NCBI RefSeq assembly: GCF_009696145.1
Contig: NZ_VUMO01000013.1
Location: 1-59,394, forward strand
Direction: 5' to 3'
Length of the DNA stretch: 59,394 bases
From: Pseudoramibacter porci
GTDB taxonomy: Bacteria > Bacillota > Clostridia > Eubacteriales > Eubacteriaceae
The position numbers were made by a program, and so were the translations under genes. Below, in pieces: positions 17,217 to 26,747 of the stretch (within the stretch, counting starts at the first letter, position 1; every line of letters begins with the position of its first letter). Under the pieces are notes generated by a model. That model was not told the origin of the DNA. It ran no database searches and saw only the letters and a list, made by a program, of their open reading frames with translations.

Positions 17217-17963
17217 CTAAAGCTGGCTCATCAGCTCGCCTGCATCGGTGACGATTTCCGGATAATCCAGCGCCGGACGATCGACGCAGAGCATTTCCGC
17301 GCCACACGCTTCTGCTGCCGCAATTTTATCCGTCACACCGCCGATATCGCCGGAGTCTTTCGTCGTCACGAAATGAATATCGAAGTTCTCGATCATCGCC
17401 ACGTTCATTGCCTTTGAAAACGGCCCTTGCATCGCGGCGATATGATTGGGCTTGTAGCCTAGGTCTTCGCATTTTGCGAGCACGCCGGAGGTTGGCAGCA
17501 CCCGAATGTAGAGCCGCTCTTTGTCAAGGGGCTGATAATGCGCCAGCTCCCGGCTGCCTGTCGTCGCCAGGATATTGCCCGGGGCGTCTTTCAGGTAGGC
17601 GACCATGGTGTCGTAATCTGGAAAATGCCGAACGATACGCTGAAATTCCGGCGTCATCGCACTGATTCCCGGCCGTTCAAGACGAATGTAGCGAAGCCCC
17701 ACCGCTTGACACGCGGCCATGGCGTTGACTGACGCCGCCTTTGCGTAAGGGTGTGTGCCGTCGACAAAGACCGTGACAGCGTTAGCCTTCAAAAAAGCTT
17801 CAAGGGCGTCGCCATCCATCGTGCCGATGTGCCACTTTAGGTGTGTGTTCTGTTTCGGTGCGTTGTAATTGGAGATGGACGAATAGATCACATCCATGCC
17901 GCGAGCCGACAGCTGCTCCGCCGCCTCACGGCCATCGGCGGTGCCGCCTTCGACGAAAATCAA
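17217..17963 (-). CDS. cbiJ: Cobalt-precorrin-6A reductase
   Basis: 248 residues. It reduces the macrocycle at the C18-C19 double bond. Features: FVEGGTADGRE at the N-terminus, VDGTHPYAKAAS and TTGSRELAHY, all typical of CobK/CbiJ. The only sensible start is a TTG at 17961-17963, overlapping the cbiH stop (TTGA), with GGGGG about eight bases upstream. A weak start codon in a coupled position may tune its level. Confidence 0.88.
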   Translation of the reverse strand: MIFVEGGTADGREAAEQLSARGMDVIYSSISNYNAPKQNTHLKWHIGTMDGDALEAFLKANAVTVFVDGTHPYAKAASVNAMAACQAVGLRYIRLERPGISAMTPEFQRIVRHFPDYDTMVAYLKDAPGNILATTGSRELAHYQPLDKERLYIRVLPTSGVLAKCEDLGYKPNHIAAMQGPFSKAMNVAMIENFDIHFVTTKDSGDIGGVTDKIAAAEACGAEMLCVDRPALDYPEIVTDAGELMSQL

Positions 17964-18709
17964 AGGGTGTACCCCCTGGGTGTGATCATCGTCTGGCCGT
18001 CATCTGTGACGTAAGTCTTAGAATTACCGATGATGACGAGAGAAAACATGTTGATTTCTTGATCGCACATCTGATCCAGCGTCGTGATGCATTTTTTCTG
18101 GCCGTCCCGCATGGCGTTCTGAACGATGCCCACCGGCGTCTTGGGATCTTTCACCTGAAGCAGGATTTCCTGACAGGTGTTGATATTGGTCGGACGCCCC
18201 TTACTTTTCGGATTGTACAGGGCGATGACGAAGTCGCCTTCGCCGGCGCAGCGGATGCGCTTCTTGATCAGTTCCCAGTCAGTTAACAAGTTGGACAGGG
18301 AAATCACGGCATAATCGTGCATCAGCGGTGCCCCCAGAATAGAAGCGGCTGCGTTGACGGCTGAAATCCCCGGCACCACTTCCACTTCCACGTCGGCCTT
18401 CTGTTTTTCAACCAGTTCCAGCATGATGCCGGCCATGCCGTAAACCCCGGCGTCTCCGGAACTGACCAAAGTCACCGTTTTGCCTTCCAGGGCCAAGTCC
18501 AGACATTCCTGGCAGCGGTCGACTTCCTTGCGCATGCCGGACGCTTTCAGGGTTTTGCCCTGGACACAGTCCAGATCTTTAATTAAATCGATATAGGTTT
18601 TATAACCCACGACAATATCCGCATCGGCCATGGAAGCCAGTGCAGCCCCTGTCATGTGGTCTGCATTGCCAGGGCCAAGCCCTGTCACATAAATTTTTTT
18701 CTGATTCAT
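17960..18709 (-). CDS. cbiH: Cobalt-precorrin-3B C17-methyltransferase
   Basis: 249 residues. Adds the C17 methyl group and contracts the ring. The SAM-binding start YVTGLGPGNADHMT is typical, as are SSGDAGVYGMAG and ALYNPKSKGRP, which distinguish CbiH/CobJ from the other corrin methyltransferases. It overlaps cbiJ by four bases. Confidence 0.93.
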   Translation of the reverse strand: MNQKKIYVTGLGPGNADHMTGAALASMADADIVVGYKTYIDLIKDLDCVQGKTLKASGMRKEVDRCQECLDLALEGKTVTLVSSGDAGVYGMAGIMLELVEKQKADVEVEVVPGISAVNAAASILGAPLMHDYAVISLSNLLTDWELIKKRIRCAGEGDFVIALYNPKSKGRPTNINTCQEILLQVKDPKTPVGIVQNAMRDGQKKCITTLDQMCDQEINMFSLVIIGNSKTYVTDDGQTMITPRGYTL

Positions 18710-18725
18710 TATTTTCTCTCTGATT

Positions 18726-19790
18726 CTATTTTTGATTGTGCGCCATTCGCCACAGGGACAGCGTGACGCCGTCTCCCTTCACCACAGGGGCAATACAATT
18801 CCCCTGTCCTGACGCAACATAGCCGGCCGGTTCACTGACGCCGCGAAGGCCGGTGATCTTTTCGACAAAATCCGAGCCTTCAAATCGATCCTGAACGGAC
18901 TTAATGGCATCATCCTCTACAATTTTGACCGCTGCGCCAAAAGCTTCGGCACTTTTAATTAACCCCTGCTCATGGGCTTTGAGCCCGATGGTCGCAAAAA
19001 CGGCGAGGGCCTTGGGATGCAGATGATAGGCCTTCAAAAGCCCTTTCACCTTTGCCGTGATGCGTTCGGCCGGCGTGTTTTTCTTACAGCCGATGCCGAG
19101 CACCACATCCCGGGGAATCAGCTGAACCTGATGACCGGACTGAAGGGTCAGCCGGTCGCTTTCAGAAATCACAATCTGTCCCTGGGAGGATGCCGTCATG
19201 CGTGCCGTTACCGCCACCGTGTCCGGCAGGGAAACAGCCGACAAATCCACGCCCGCTTCATTGACGATTTCAACGGGTTTCTGATCTAAAATCAAGGCCG
19301 TCACATTTTTGGCGGCCTCGAAATCCGTAAAGGTGCAGTTAAGTTTCTGGGCCAGCGTGTCCACAGCCAAAAGCCCGGCCACGTCCGTTCCCGTTGTGAT
19401 GACCGGTTCGGCGCCGATTCGCGCGGACAACGTCCTCGCTGCGGCATTGGCGCCGCCCAAATGGCCGGACAGCAGGCTGATCACGTAGCGGCCGCCGGCG
19501 TCGAGCACCAGCACTGCAGGATCTTTTGACTTGTGCTGAATATAGGGCGCAATGCCCCGCACGACAATGCCCGCTGCCATGACACAGACCAGCACATCGA
19601 AGTCCATCATCGCCTGCGCCCAGAAAGATCCAAGCTTGCCGTCGCCGGGGTAAGGCTGCGCGGCTCCCTCTGCATATTTTTTAAGGGTGTAAACCGAAAT
19701 CTGCACCTCGCCGGCCATGGCCTTGGCGCAGCGCCCGGCCAAGCGCGCCCCCTCCCGGCTGACACTTAGAAAAGCCCAGCGCTTCTTCAT
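18726..19790 (-). CDS. cbiG: Cobalt-precorrin-5A hydrolase
   Basis: 354 residues, the full three-part CbiG. The N-terminal domain carries VCVMAAGIVVRGIAPYIQHKSKDP and the LLSGHLGGAN motif. The C-terminal domain (GIGCKKNTPAERI, FATIGLKAHEQGLI) is the CbiG/CobE part. It opens the delta-lactone and releases acetaldehyde, a step specific to the anaerobic pathway. It starts three bases after the cbiF stop. Confidence 0.94.
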   Translation of the reverse strand: MKKRWAFLSVSREGARLAGRCAKAMAGEVQISVYTLKKYAEGAAQPYPGDGKLGSFWAQAMMDFDVLVCVMAAGIVVRGIAPYIQHKSKDPAVLVLDAGGRYVISLLSGHLGGANAAARTLSARIGAEPVITTGTDVAGLLAVDTLAQKLNCTFTDFEAAKNVTALILDQKPVEIVNEAGVDLSAVSLPDTVAVTARMTASSQGQIVISESDRLTLQSGHQVQLIPRDVVLGIGCKKNTPAERITAKVKGLLKAYHLHPKALAVFATIGLKAHEQGLIKSAEAFGAAVKIVEDDAIKSVQDRFEGSDFVEKITGLRGVSEPAGYVASGQGNCIAPVVKGDGVTLSLWRMAHNQK

Positions 19791-19793
19791 TCA

Positions 19794-20558
19794 TTAAACC
19801 TTGGCTTTTCTGAACTCGTGGCTGAAGCTCGGGTCGTAAAGTTTAGACAGTTCGTAGCGGTCTCCGAGGAAATCGCCGACGAGAATCTGCGCCGTCTTGT
19901 GAATATCGGCCGCCTTCACTTTTTCTTCGATGTCGGCCAATGTGCCCTGAACGATTTTCTGATCCGGCCAGGTGGCGCGCTGAACGACAGCCACCGGCGT
20001 CTGTTCAGGATAGGACGTGAGCAGGCGGCGGACCACTTCGCCGATATTCTGAACCGACAGGAAAATGGCCATCGATGCCTGGTGCTTCGCCAGGGATTCC
20101 AGCTGTTCCCGCTCCGGCACCGGGGTGCGCCCTTCGAGACGGGTACAGATCACGGTCTGGGAGACGTCCGGCAGCGTAAATTCCTTTTTAAGCACGGAAG
20201 CCGACGCCGTAAAGGACGAAACCCCCGGTACCACTTCATAAGAAATGCCCATTTCTTCGAGACGATCCATTTGTTCGCGGATTGCGCCGTAAATCGACGG
20301 GTCGCCGGTATGGACGCGGACGACGCGCTTGCCGGCTTCGACACCGGTCTGAATCACGTCGAGCACTTCGTCTAAAGTCATTGACGCCGAATTGTGAATT
20401 TCAGCACCTTCCTTGTGGCCTTCCAAGACCTTGGGATTGACAAGGGAGCCCGCGTAAATGATCACGTCGGCGGCGTCAATCAGACGCTTGCCCTTGAGGG
20501 TCATCAGCTCGGGATCCCCTGGCCCCGCGCCAATCAAATAGACTGTATTTTTTTTCAT
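19794..20558 (-). CDS. cbiF: Cobalt-precorrin-4 C11-methyltransferase
   Basis: 254 residues of the tetrapyrrole methylase family. GAGPGDPELMTLKG binds SAM; YAGSLVNPKVL and TGDPSIYGAIREQMDRLEE are CbiF/CobM signatures. The ATG overlaps the cbiK stop (ATGA). Confidence 0.94.
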   Translation of the reverse strand: MKKNTVYLIGAGPGDPELMTLKGKRLIDAADVIIYAGSLVNPKVLEGHKEGAEIHNSASMTLDEVLDVIQTGVEAGKRVVRVHTGDPSIYGAIREQMDRLEEMGISYEVVPGVSSFTASASVLKKEFTLPDVSQTVICTRLEGRTPVPEREQLESLAKHQASMAIFLSVQNIGEVVRRLLTSYPEQTPVAVVQRATWPDQKIVQGTLADIEEKVKAADIHKTAQILVGDFLGDRYELSKLYDPSFSHEFRKAKV

Positions 20559-21349
20559 TTTAACTCCTTTAAATCATCGGCGTTTTGAAGATGCGCTGAA
20601 AAAAGCGCGCGAATTTCCGGCAGTTCGCCCATTCCTTTAACCATACAGCTCACGTCAAATCCCTCGGCGATGAGCTGATTTTTCCAAGAGTCCGGCGCAT
20701 CGCCGGCCATGTCGTTAAGGGCGTGATCCCCTGCGACAACCATAAAGGGCACCAGTGTCACCCGGCGGATGTGCTCAGCCTTCAATCGGTCTATCACTTC
20801 CGCCAACGTTGGATAACCTTCAACCGTGGCCATATAAATATGCCTGCCGCCCGCCTGTTTTAAATAATAATCCATCGCCGGATAGGCGGAATTGGCGTGG
20901 TGTTCGGTGCCGTGGCCCATGAACACCAGCGCGTCCACCGGCGAGAGCGGCGGTACCTGCTGCAGCATAATGTCAGTGACCCGTTCAAAATCATCGTGTC
21001 CGCTCAAAAGCGGCCGCCCGATTCTAATCGAAGGGATTTGATCGAGATAGGGTCTCAGCTCCAAGAGCATGCCGTAAAATTCATGGCCATTGATGACGTG
21101 AGTCGTCTGACAGATCACGCTGTCGTAGCCGTCCGCGACGATTTGCGCCATCGCTTCTGCCGGCGTCATCACTGAAATGCCGTCCCGTTTTTTTAGCTTC
21201 TTAATGATAATTTTCGATGTGTAGGCCAAAAAAAGATCGCTGTCCGGAAAGGCAGTCTGTAAATCGCGGCAGATCGCCTCAATGGTTTTGTGATAGGTTT
21301 CGTGGTAGGAAGTCCCGAAGGATATGACCAGTAATGCCTGTTTTCCCAT
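20555..21349 (-). CDS. cbiK: Sirohydrochlorin cobaltochelatase
   Basis: 264 residues. Inserts Co2+ into sirohydrochlorin, the committed step of the cobalt-early pathway. It is the CbiK type rather than CbiX: VISFGTSYHETYH start, and metal-binding His in VFMGHGTEHHAN and VVAGDHALND. No signal peptide, so it is cytoplasmic. A GGAG ribosome site precedes the ATG at 21349. It is read directly before the methyltransferase genes. Confidence 0.94.
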   Translation of the reverse strand: MGKQALLVISFGTSYHETYHKTIEAICRDLQTAFPDSDLFLAYTSKIIIKKLKKRDGISVMTPAEAMAQIVADGYDSVICQTTHVINGHEFYGMLLELRPYLDQIPSIRIGRPLLSGHDDFERVTDIMLQQVPPLSPVDALVFMGHGTEHHANSAYPAMDYYLKQAGGRHIYMATVEGYPTLAEVIDRLKAEHIRRVTLVPFMVVAGDHALNDMAGDAPDSWKNQLIAEGFDVSCMVKGMGELPEIRALFSAHLQNADDLKELK

Positions 21350-21361
21350 TTTATTCTCCTG

Positions 21362-22660
21362 TTAACAACCTTCCGCAATGGCTTCCAAGGCCTTGCGGTT
21401 GTCCGCAATGGTCTTTTCGATATCCGCTTCCGTGTGGGCGAGGGAAACGAAAATCCCTTCATACTGTGACGGCGGCAGCATATTGCCCATGTCAAGCATT
21501 TTTCTGAAGTAATTGGCGTACACTTCGGTATCGCTCGTCATGACCCCGCTGAAGTTTTCCACCTTCTGATCGGTGAAGAACAGCGCAGACATACCGGCGC
21601 AGCGATTGACCACCGCCTTGACGCCCGTCGCCTTGATATTGGCTTCAAAACCTTCCGCCAAACGTTTGGCCCGTGCGTTGACAACATCGTAGGTTTCCGG
21701 ATGGGCCTTCAGATAACGCAGAGTGTTGAGCCCCATGTGCATCGCGATGGGGTTGCCCGACAAAGTGCCGGCCTGATAAACCGGACCGTCCGGCGCGAGC
21801 ATGGCCATGATTTCAGCCGGGCCGCCGAATGCGCCGACGGGCATCCCGCCGCCGATAATTTTGCCGACTGTGGTCAGATCCGGCTGAATGCCAAAAAGTT
21901 CCTGTGCGCCGCCGTAAGCGACACGGAAGCCGGTGATGACTTCGTCAAAAATGAGCAGTGCGCCCTCTTCGCGGGTCATTTCCCGAAGACCTTCCAAAAA
22001 CCCCGGGTTCGGCGGCACAACACCCATATTCCCGGCGACCGGTTCGACAATGACGCAGGCGATTTCACCTTTGTTTTCGGCGAACAGTGCCTTGACTGAA
22101 TCCAGATCGTTGTAAGTGGCGACGAGGGTGTCCTTCGCCGTGCCCCTTGTCACGCCGGCACTGGTCGGCTCACCGAAGGTCAGGGTGCCCGATCCGGATT
22201 TCACGAGCAGCGAATCCGAGTGGCCGTGGTAGCAGCCTTCAAATTTAATGAACTTTTCCCGGCCGGTGTAGCCGCGCGCCAGACGAATGGCCGACATCGT
22301 CGCTTCCGTCCCGGAATTGACCATGCGCACCTGTTCGACGCTTGGGAAGGCGTCGACGAGGGTTTCAGCCATTTCGACTTCGATTTCTGTCGCAAGGCCG
22401 AAGGTCGTCCCCTTCGCCAGCGCCCGATCGACGTCCTGATAATAAATATCCGATCCGTGGCCGAAAATCAGCGGTCCCCACGAACAGATGTAGTCGGTGT
22501 AGGTGTTTTGGTCCGCATCGGTGATCTGGGATCCTTTGCCGTGGTCGGCAAACACCGGCGCAATGCCGACGTTTTTAAAGGCGCGCACCGGTGAGTTGAC
22601 TCCGCCGGGAATGACTTTTTTTGCACGCGCGTATAATTTTTTTGATCTTTCGTGATTCAT
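21362..22660 (-). CDS. hemL: Glutamate-1-semialdehyde 2,1-aminomutase
   Basis: 432 residues. A PLP enzyme forming 5-aminolevulinate from glutamate-1-semialdehyde. It shows GGVNSPVRAF near the N-terminus, LIFDEVITGFRVAYGGAQ, and the PLP lysine in TVGKIIGGGMPVGA. The ATG at 22660 is 13 bases past the hemB stop. It works with HemA, encoded upstream in the same superoperon (C5 pathway). Confidence 0.95.
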   Translation of the reverse strand: MNHERSKKLYARAKKVIPGGVNSPVRAFKNVGIAPVFADHGKGSQITDADQNTYTDYICSWGPLIFGHGSDIYYQDVDRALAKGTTFGLATEIEVEMAETLVDAFPSVEQVRMVNSGTEATMSAIRLARGYTGREKFIKFEGCYHGHSDSLLVKSGSGTLTFGEPTSAGVTRGTAKDTLVATYNDLDSVKALFAENKGEIACVIVEPVAGNMGVVPPNPGFLEGLREMTREEGALLIFDEVITGFRVAYGGAQELFGIQPDLTTVGKIIGGGMPVGAFGGPAEIMAMLAPDGPVYQAGTLSGNPIAMHMGLNTLRYLKAHPETYDVVNARAKRLAEGFEANIKATGVKAVVNRCAGMSALFFTDQKVENFSGVMTSDTEVYANYFRKMLDMGNMLPPSQYEGIFVSLAHTEADIEKTIADNRKALEAIAEGC

Positions 22661-22673
22661 CTTAGCCTTGTCC

Positions 22674-23648
22674 TCAGTCCTGGTATTTTGCGAGCAGTTT
22701 CTTGAGAATCGGCGCAAAATAGGTGATGATGATTTCGGCGCCGGCCCGCTTGATACAGATCAGGCTTTCGAAGATCGCCCGTTCGTCCAACAGCCCTTCG
22801 TCGACTGCAGTGCGGATCATCGCGTATTCGCCGGAGACCTGATAGGCCGCCATCGGCAAAAACGATAAATCCTTCGCCTGGCTCAAGACGTCGAGATACG
22901 GCATGGCCGGCTTGACCATGACAATGTCCGCGCCTTCTTCAATATCCAATTCCACTTCTTTCAAGGCTTCTTTGCCGTTGGCCGGATCCATCTGATAGGC
23001 GCGGCGATCGCCAAAGGCCGGCGCCGAATCCGCCGCATCTCTGAATGGACCGTAGAAGGTTGACGCAAATTTTGCAGAGTAGCCCATAATCGGGATGCTT
23101 TCAAAACCAGCTGTATCCAGCGCGTTTCTCAAGGCCGCGATGTGACCGTCCATCATATCCGAAGGCGCGATCATGTCGACGCCGGCTTTCGCCTGGCTGA
23201 CCGCAACCTTGCACAAGGTATCGAGAGATTTGTCTCGTTTGATATCGCCGTTTTCTTCGAAGAAGCAGCAGTGGCCGTCCGCCTTGTATTCGCACAGGCA
23301 GACGTCGCCGATGATATACATGTCCGGCGCGAGGGCTTTGATTTTGCGGATCGCCTGCTGGACGATGCCGTCGTCGGCAAAGGCCGGCGTCGCTTCGCCG
23401 TCTTTCTTGGATTCGTCCGGAATCCCGAACAGGATGATGTATTCGATACCCGCCACCTTGAAGCCTTCGACGGCTTCGTCGAGCCGATCGATCGAGTAGC
23501 GGTACTGCCCTTTCATCGACGGGATTTCTTCTTTAATATTTTCGCCTTCGATCACGAAAACCGGATAAACCACGTCGTCCATGGACAAGCGGGTTTCGCG
23601 AATCAATTTGCGGATCTTTTCATTTTTTCTCAATCTGGTTGGTAACAT
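22674..23648 (-). CDS. hemB: Delta-aminolevulinic acid dehydratase (porphobilinogen synthase)
   Basis: 324 residues. Condenses two 5-aminolevulinates. A zinc-site cysteine cluster appears in DVCLCEYKADGHC. The catalytic lysines are in YSAKFASTFYGPFRDA and MVKPAMPYLD. The ATG at 23648 has GAAGG upstream. It has its own strong promoter (23698-23725), which splits the long operon in two. Confidence 0.95.
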   Translation of the reverse strand: MLPTRLRKNEKIRKLIRETRLSMDDVVYPVFVIEGENIKEEIPSMKGQYRYSIDRLDEAVEGFKVAGIEYIILFGIPDESKKDGEATPAFADDGIVQQAIRKIKALAPDMYIIGDVCLCEYKADGHCCFFEENGDIKRDKSLDTLCKVAVSQAKAGVDMIAPSDMMDGHIAALRNALDTAGFESIPIMGYSAKFASTFYGPFRDAADSAPAFGDRRAYQMDPANGKEALKEVELDIEEGADIVMVKPAMPYLDVLSQAKDLSFLPMAAYQVSGEYAMIRTAVDEGLLDERAIFESLICIKRAGAEIIITYFAPILKKLLAKYQD

Positions 23649-23697
23649 ATTGAAACCTTCTTTCGTAAATGCTGTAAACACAAATCTTTATAAAAAT

Positions 23698-23725
23698 ATT
23701 ATACCCTTAATGATTTTTTGTGCAA
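23698..23725 (-). promoter_or_regulatory. Internal promoter for hemB and the genes after it
   Basis: On the minus strand: -35 TTGCAC (23720-23725), spacer 16, -10 TATAAT (23698-23703) preceded by GGG. It overlaps the end of cobA-hemD and leaves a leader of about 45 bases before hemB. Confidence 0.7.
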
Positions 23726-25236
23726 TCTTCTTTAATGGCGGCCATCAAACCGTCGATCGTGTAAGTTTCGGCCTGAATATCCACCGGCAGGCCGAGGGCT
23801 CTCAGCTGTTCTGAGGTTTTCGGCCCAATGGAAGCGCATTTCGCACCGGAGTCCCGAATAATTGCTGGACACGTTTCCCCGATTTTTTCGGCGAAATATT
23901 TTGCCGTCGTCGAGGACGTAAAGGTAATGTAATCGACCTGGCGGGCTTTCAGCATCGCTGCGACGTCGACGTCTGTACGGTCTTCTCTCAGAGTTTCGTA
24001 TATTTTTATTTCATCAACTGCGCAGAGCGCCGAAAGTTTTTCAGCGACATACGCTCTTGCGTTTTTCGAGCGCGGCAGCAGAATTCGATCGTCCGCCGTC
24101 AGCATTGGCCCCAATTGTTCGACGAGGGCTTCACCGATGAAGCGCTCCGGCACAACGTCCGGCGTAACGCCGTGGGACTTGAGCGCCGCCGCCGTGGCCT
24201 TTCCGATGGCTGTGACCGTCAGACCGGACAGCGTGCGGCTGTCCCTGCCCATATCGTCGAGCTGCTTGAAGAACAGGTCGACGCCGTTGACGCTCGTCAG
24301 AATCAAGTGGGTGTAATCGCCAATGTGGTCGATCGCGCTGCCCAGCCGTGCCATCTCCGACGCAACCGGATGAATTCGAATCGTCGGGTACATGATTGCC
24401 TCGCCGCCCTGATCTTGAATTTTTTCAACGAGTTTGGAAGCCTGCGCCCTCGAACGGGTCACAACGAAGCATTTTCCGAAAAGCGGACGGCTGTCAAAAA
24501 AGCGCAGCTCTTCCCGAAGGCCTACGACCTTGCCGATTACAATCAGTGCCGGCGCGCCGAGGCCTGCAGCTTTCGCTTTTTCCGCAATGTCGGCCAGAGT
24601 CCCTGTCACCGTCTGCTGTTTCGGCGTCGTAGCTTCGCGCACCACCGCCGCCGACATATCAGGTGCCATGCCGTTTTCGATGAGCTTCGACGTGATGATC
24701 TCGATGTTTTTCATGCCCATCAAAAACACGAGGGTGCCTTTCGTCGCCGCCAGCACCGGCCAATCCAAATGGGCCGCGTCATTTTTTAGGTGACCGGTCA
24801 CGACTTGAAACGAGGACGCGCAATCCCGATGGGTGATCGGAATTCCCGCGTAGGCCAACCCGCCGATCACTGACGTGATCCCTGGGACTTCTTCAAAGGG
24901 TACGCCGGCCGCGTGGAGCCGGACCCCTTCTTCGCCACCACGTCCGAAAACGTAAGGGTCGCCGCCTTTGAGCCGAACGACGGTTTTGCCTTCGCGTCCG
25001 AGTTTGACGAGCAGTTCGTTAATTTCATCCTGCGGCAATGCGTGATGCGCCGCCCGCTTACCGACGTAGATTCGTTCACAGTCGGCCGACACATATTCCA
25101 GAAGGGCCGGGTTGACGAGCGCGTCGTACACGACAGCGTCGCAACGGGACAGAACCCGTTTCCCCTTGAGTGTCAAAAGCTCAGGATCGCCGCAGCCGCC
25201 GCCAACCAAATACACCTTACCTATTTTCTGACTCAT
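23707..25236 (-). CDS. cobA-hemD: Uroporphyrinogen-III C-methyltransferase / uroporphyrinogen-III synthase fusion
   Basis: 509 residues with two enzymes in one chain. Residues 1 to about 245 are a SAM-dependent methyltransferase (VGGGCGDPELLTLKG, GGDPYVFGRGGEE, GITSVIGGLAYAGIPITHR) making precorrin-2. The C-terminal part is HemD, which closes and flips the D ring (PLFGKCFVVTRSRAQ; ITFTSSTTAKYF). The fused order CobA-HemD is common in Clostridia. The start MSQKIGKVYLVGGG overlaps the hemC stop (ATGA). Confidence 0.95.
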   Translation of the reverse strand: MSQKIGKVYLVGGGCGDPELLTLKGKRVLSRCDAVVYDALVNPALLEYVSADCERIYVGKRAAHHALPQDEINELLVKLGREGKTVVRLKGGDPYVFGRGGEEGVRLHAAGVPFEEVPGITSVIGGLAYAGIPITHRDCASSFQVVTGHLKNDAAHLDWPVLAATKGTLVFLMGMKNIEIITSKLIENGMAPDMSAAVVREATTPKQQTVTGTLADIAEKAKAAGLGAPALIVIGKVVGLREELRFFDSRPLFGKCFVVTRSRAQASKLVEKIQDQGGEAIMYPTIRIHPVASEMARLGSAIDHIGDYTHLILTSVNGVDLFFKQLDDMGRDSRTLSGLTVTAIGKATAAALKSHGVTPDVVPERFIGEALVEQLGPMLTADDRILLPRSKNARAYVAEKLSALCAVDEIKIYETLREDRTDVDVAAMLKARQVDYITFTSSTTAKYFAEKIGETCPAIIRDSGAKCASIGPKTSEQLRALGLPVDIQAETYTIDGLMAAIKEDCTKNH

Positions 25237-26150
25237 CCCTCTACTTCCCCTTTCAGTTGTTCGGCCAGACGTCGGCCGAGATCTTCCGCCTCGCAGCAAT
25301 GGCCCATCATTGACGCCATCGCAAGGTGCTCGCCTGACGCGTCGCCGTAAATGCCGTGAAGCGTCAGTCTGCCGTTTCGGCCAATATCGCAGTAAGCTCC
25401 GATTGGCAGATGACAATCGCCGTTGAGGGCAACGAGAAACGCGCGCTCCGCCTTCATCTGGAGTTCAGCCTGTTGATCCTTGACCTTTTCAATCATCTTC
25501 CGCATTTTGAAATGATCCTCGCAGACTTCCACAGCGAGAATGCCCTGAGCCGGTGCGCAGATGAAATCTGTCGGCTCCAGCGGCACGACGTTGTAGTTGG
25601 GGTTGTCGTAAACGCCGAGGCGCTTCATGCCCGCAGCCGCGAGAATGATGCCGTCCAAATGCTCGCTGTCGAGCTTGCGGATGCGCGTGTCGATATTTCC
25701 GCGAATGTTCACACATTGGATATCCGGCCGCATTTGAGCGATCTGGAACATCCTGCGCTTGCTTCCTGTGCCGATGACGGCGCCTTCCGGCAGCGCTTCA
25801 AGGCCCCAGACGTCTGCGTGGGTCACGAGCACGTCTGCCGGATCCTCCCGAACCGGCGGCGCCGCCAGCATCAACCCCTCCGGCAGTGCGGCCGGCATAT
25901 CTTTCATGCTGTGAACGGCCATCTGAATCTCCCCGGACAGCAGCTCATCTTCAATTTCTTTTGTGAACAGCCCCTTGCCGCCGATCTCGTCCAGCGGGCG
26001 GTTCTGTACTTTATCCCCCCGCGTCTTGATGATTTTGATTTCAAAATCGACGTCGGGATTAGCGGTACGCAGCTGGTCGATCATCCAGTTGGTTTGGGTG
26101 ACCGCCAGCTTGCTCCCTCTGGACCCGACGTACACCTTTTCTTTTTCCAT
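25233..26150 (-). CDS. hemC: Hydroxymethylbilane synthase (porphobilinogen deaminase)
   Basis: 305 residues. Polymerizes four porphobilinogens. N-terminal GSRGSKLAVTQTNW, the anion-site TRGDKVQNRPL, and the dipyrromethane-cofactor cysteine in LNGDCHLPIGAY. It starts two bases after the preceding precorrin-2 dehydrogenase gene ends. Confidence 0.95.
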   Translation of the reverse strand: MEKEKVYVGSRGSKLAVTQTNWMIDQLRTANPDVDFEIKIIKTRGDKVQNRPLDEIGGKGLFTKEIEDELLSGEIQMAVHSMKDMPAALPEGLMLAAPPVREDPADVLVTHADVWGLEALPEGAVIGTGSKRRMFQIAQMRPDIQCVNIRGNIDTRIRKLDSEHLDGIILAAAGMKRLGVYDNPNYNVVPLEPTDFICAPAQGILAVEVCEDHFKMRKMIEKVKDQQAELQMKAERAFLVALNGDCHLPIGAYCDIGRNGRLTLHGIYGDASGEHLAMASMMGHCCEAEDLGRRLAEQLKGEVEG

Positions 26151-26151
26151 A

Positions 26152-26736
26152 TTACGCTCCCCTTTCAGCCTCTTCTTTCAGCCTTTCGAGCGGCCAGCCG
26201 GCGATTCGCTTGAGATCGCGGCGCTGCTCTGCTTTCGGGCGGCCATCATTCAATATACGCCCTCTCAAAATTTTCAGATATTTTAATTTTTCACCGACCG
26301 ACTCCGGATACTGCTCCCGAAGGGTCTCGGCGATTTCCCGCGTCATGGACGGGCTCGCGCCTTCGGTGCAGACCGAAATGGTTAAATCCCCCCGGCGAAT
26401 CACCGACGGGAAAAAATAATCCGATCGATCGGGATCGTCCGCTGCGTTGACGAGAATGCCTCTCGCCTTGCAATCATCGACAATCTGAGCGTTGAGGGCG
26501 TGGTCGCTCGTCGCCGCCGCACAGATTGAAACGCCCTCGAGCTGCTCGGCCGAGTAGGGCTGCGCCTGCACACAGCACCCCGGAATTTCCCGTTGATTGC
26601 CTTCAGACGATGGGGTAAGCACGGTGACGCGGCAGCCGGCCTGCGCAAAAGTCTGCGCCCGCCGGCTGCCGACATTTCCGCCGCCGATCACCAGCGCCTT
26701 CAGCCCGTCCATTTCCAACAGAATCGGCAGTTTCAT
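26152..26736 (-). CDS. Precorrin-2 dehydrogenase (SirC/Met8 N-terminal type)
   Basis: 194 residues. The NAD-binding motif GGGNVGSRRA lies near residue 20, then AATSDHALNAQIVDDCKARGI (shown only in part: AATSDHALNAQI) and VNAADDPDRSDYFFP, the family signature. It oxidizes precorrin-2 to sirohydrochlorin, the substrate of CbiK. The chelatase helical tail of CysG/Met8 is short, so metal insertion is left to CbiK. The ATG at 26736 has GGAG at a proper distance; longer versions overlap hemA. Confidence 0.88.
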   Translation of the reverse strand: MKLPILLEMDGLKALVIGGGNVGSRRAQTFAQAGCRVTVLTPSSEGNQREIPGCCVQAQPYSAEQLEGVSICAAATSDHALNAQIVDDCKARGILVNAADDPDRSDYFFPSVIRRGDLTISVCTEGASPSMTREIAETLREQYPESVGEKLKYLKILRGRILNDGRPKAEQRRDLKRIAGWPLERLKEEAERGA

Positions 26737-26747
26737 CGCTATCTCCA

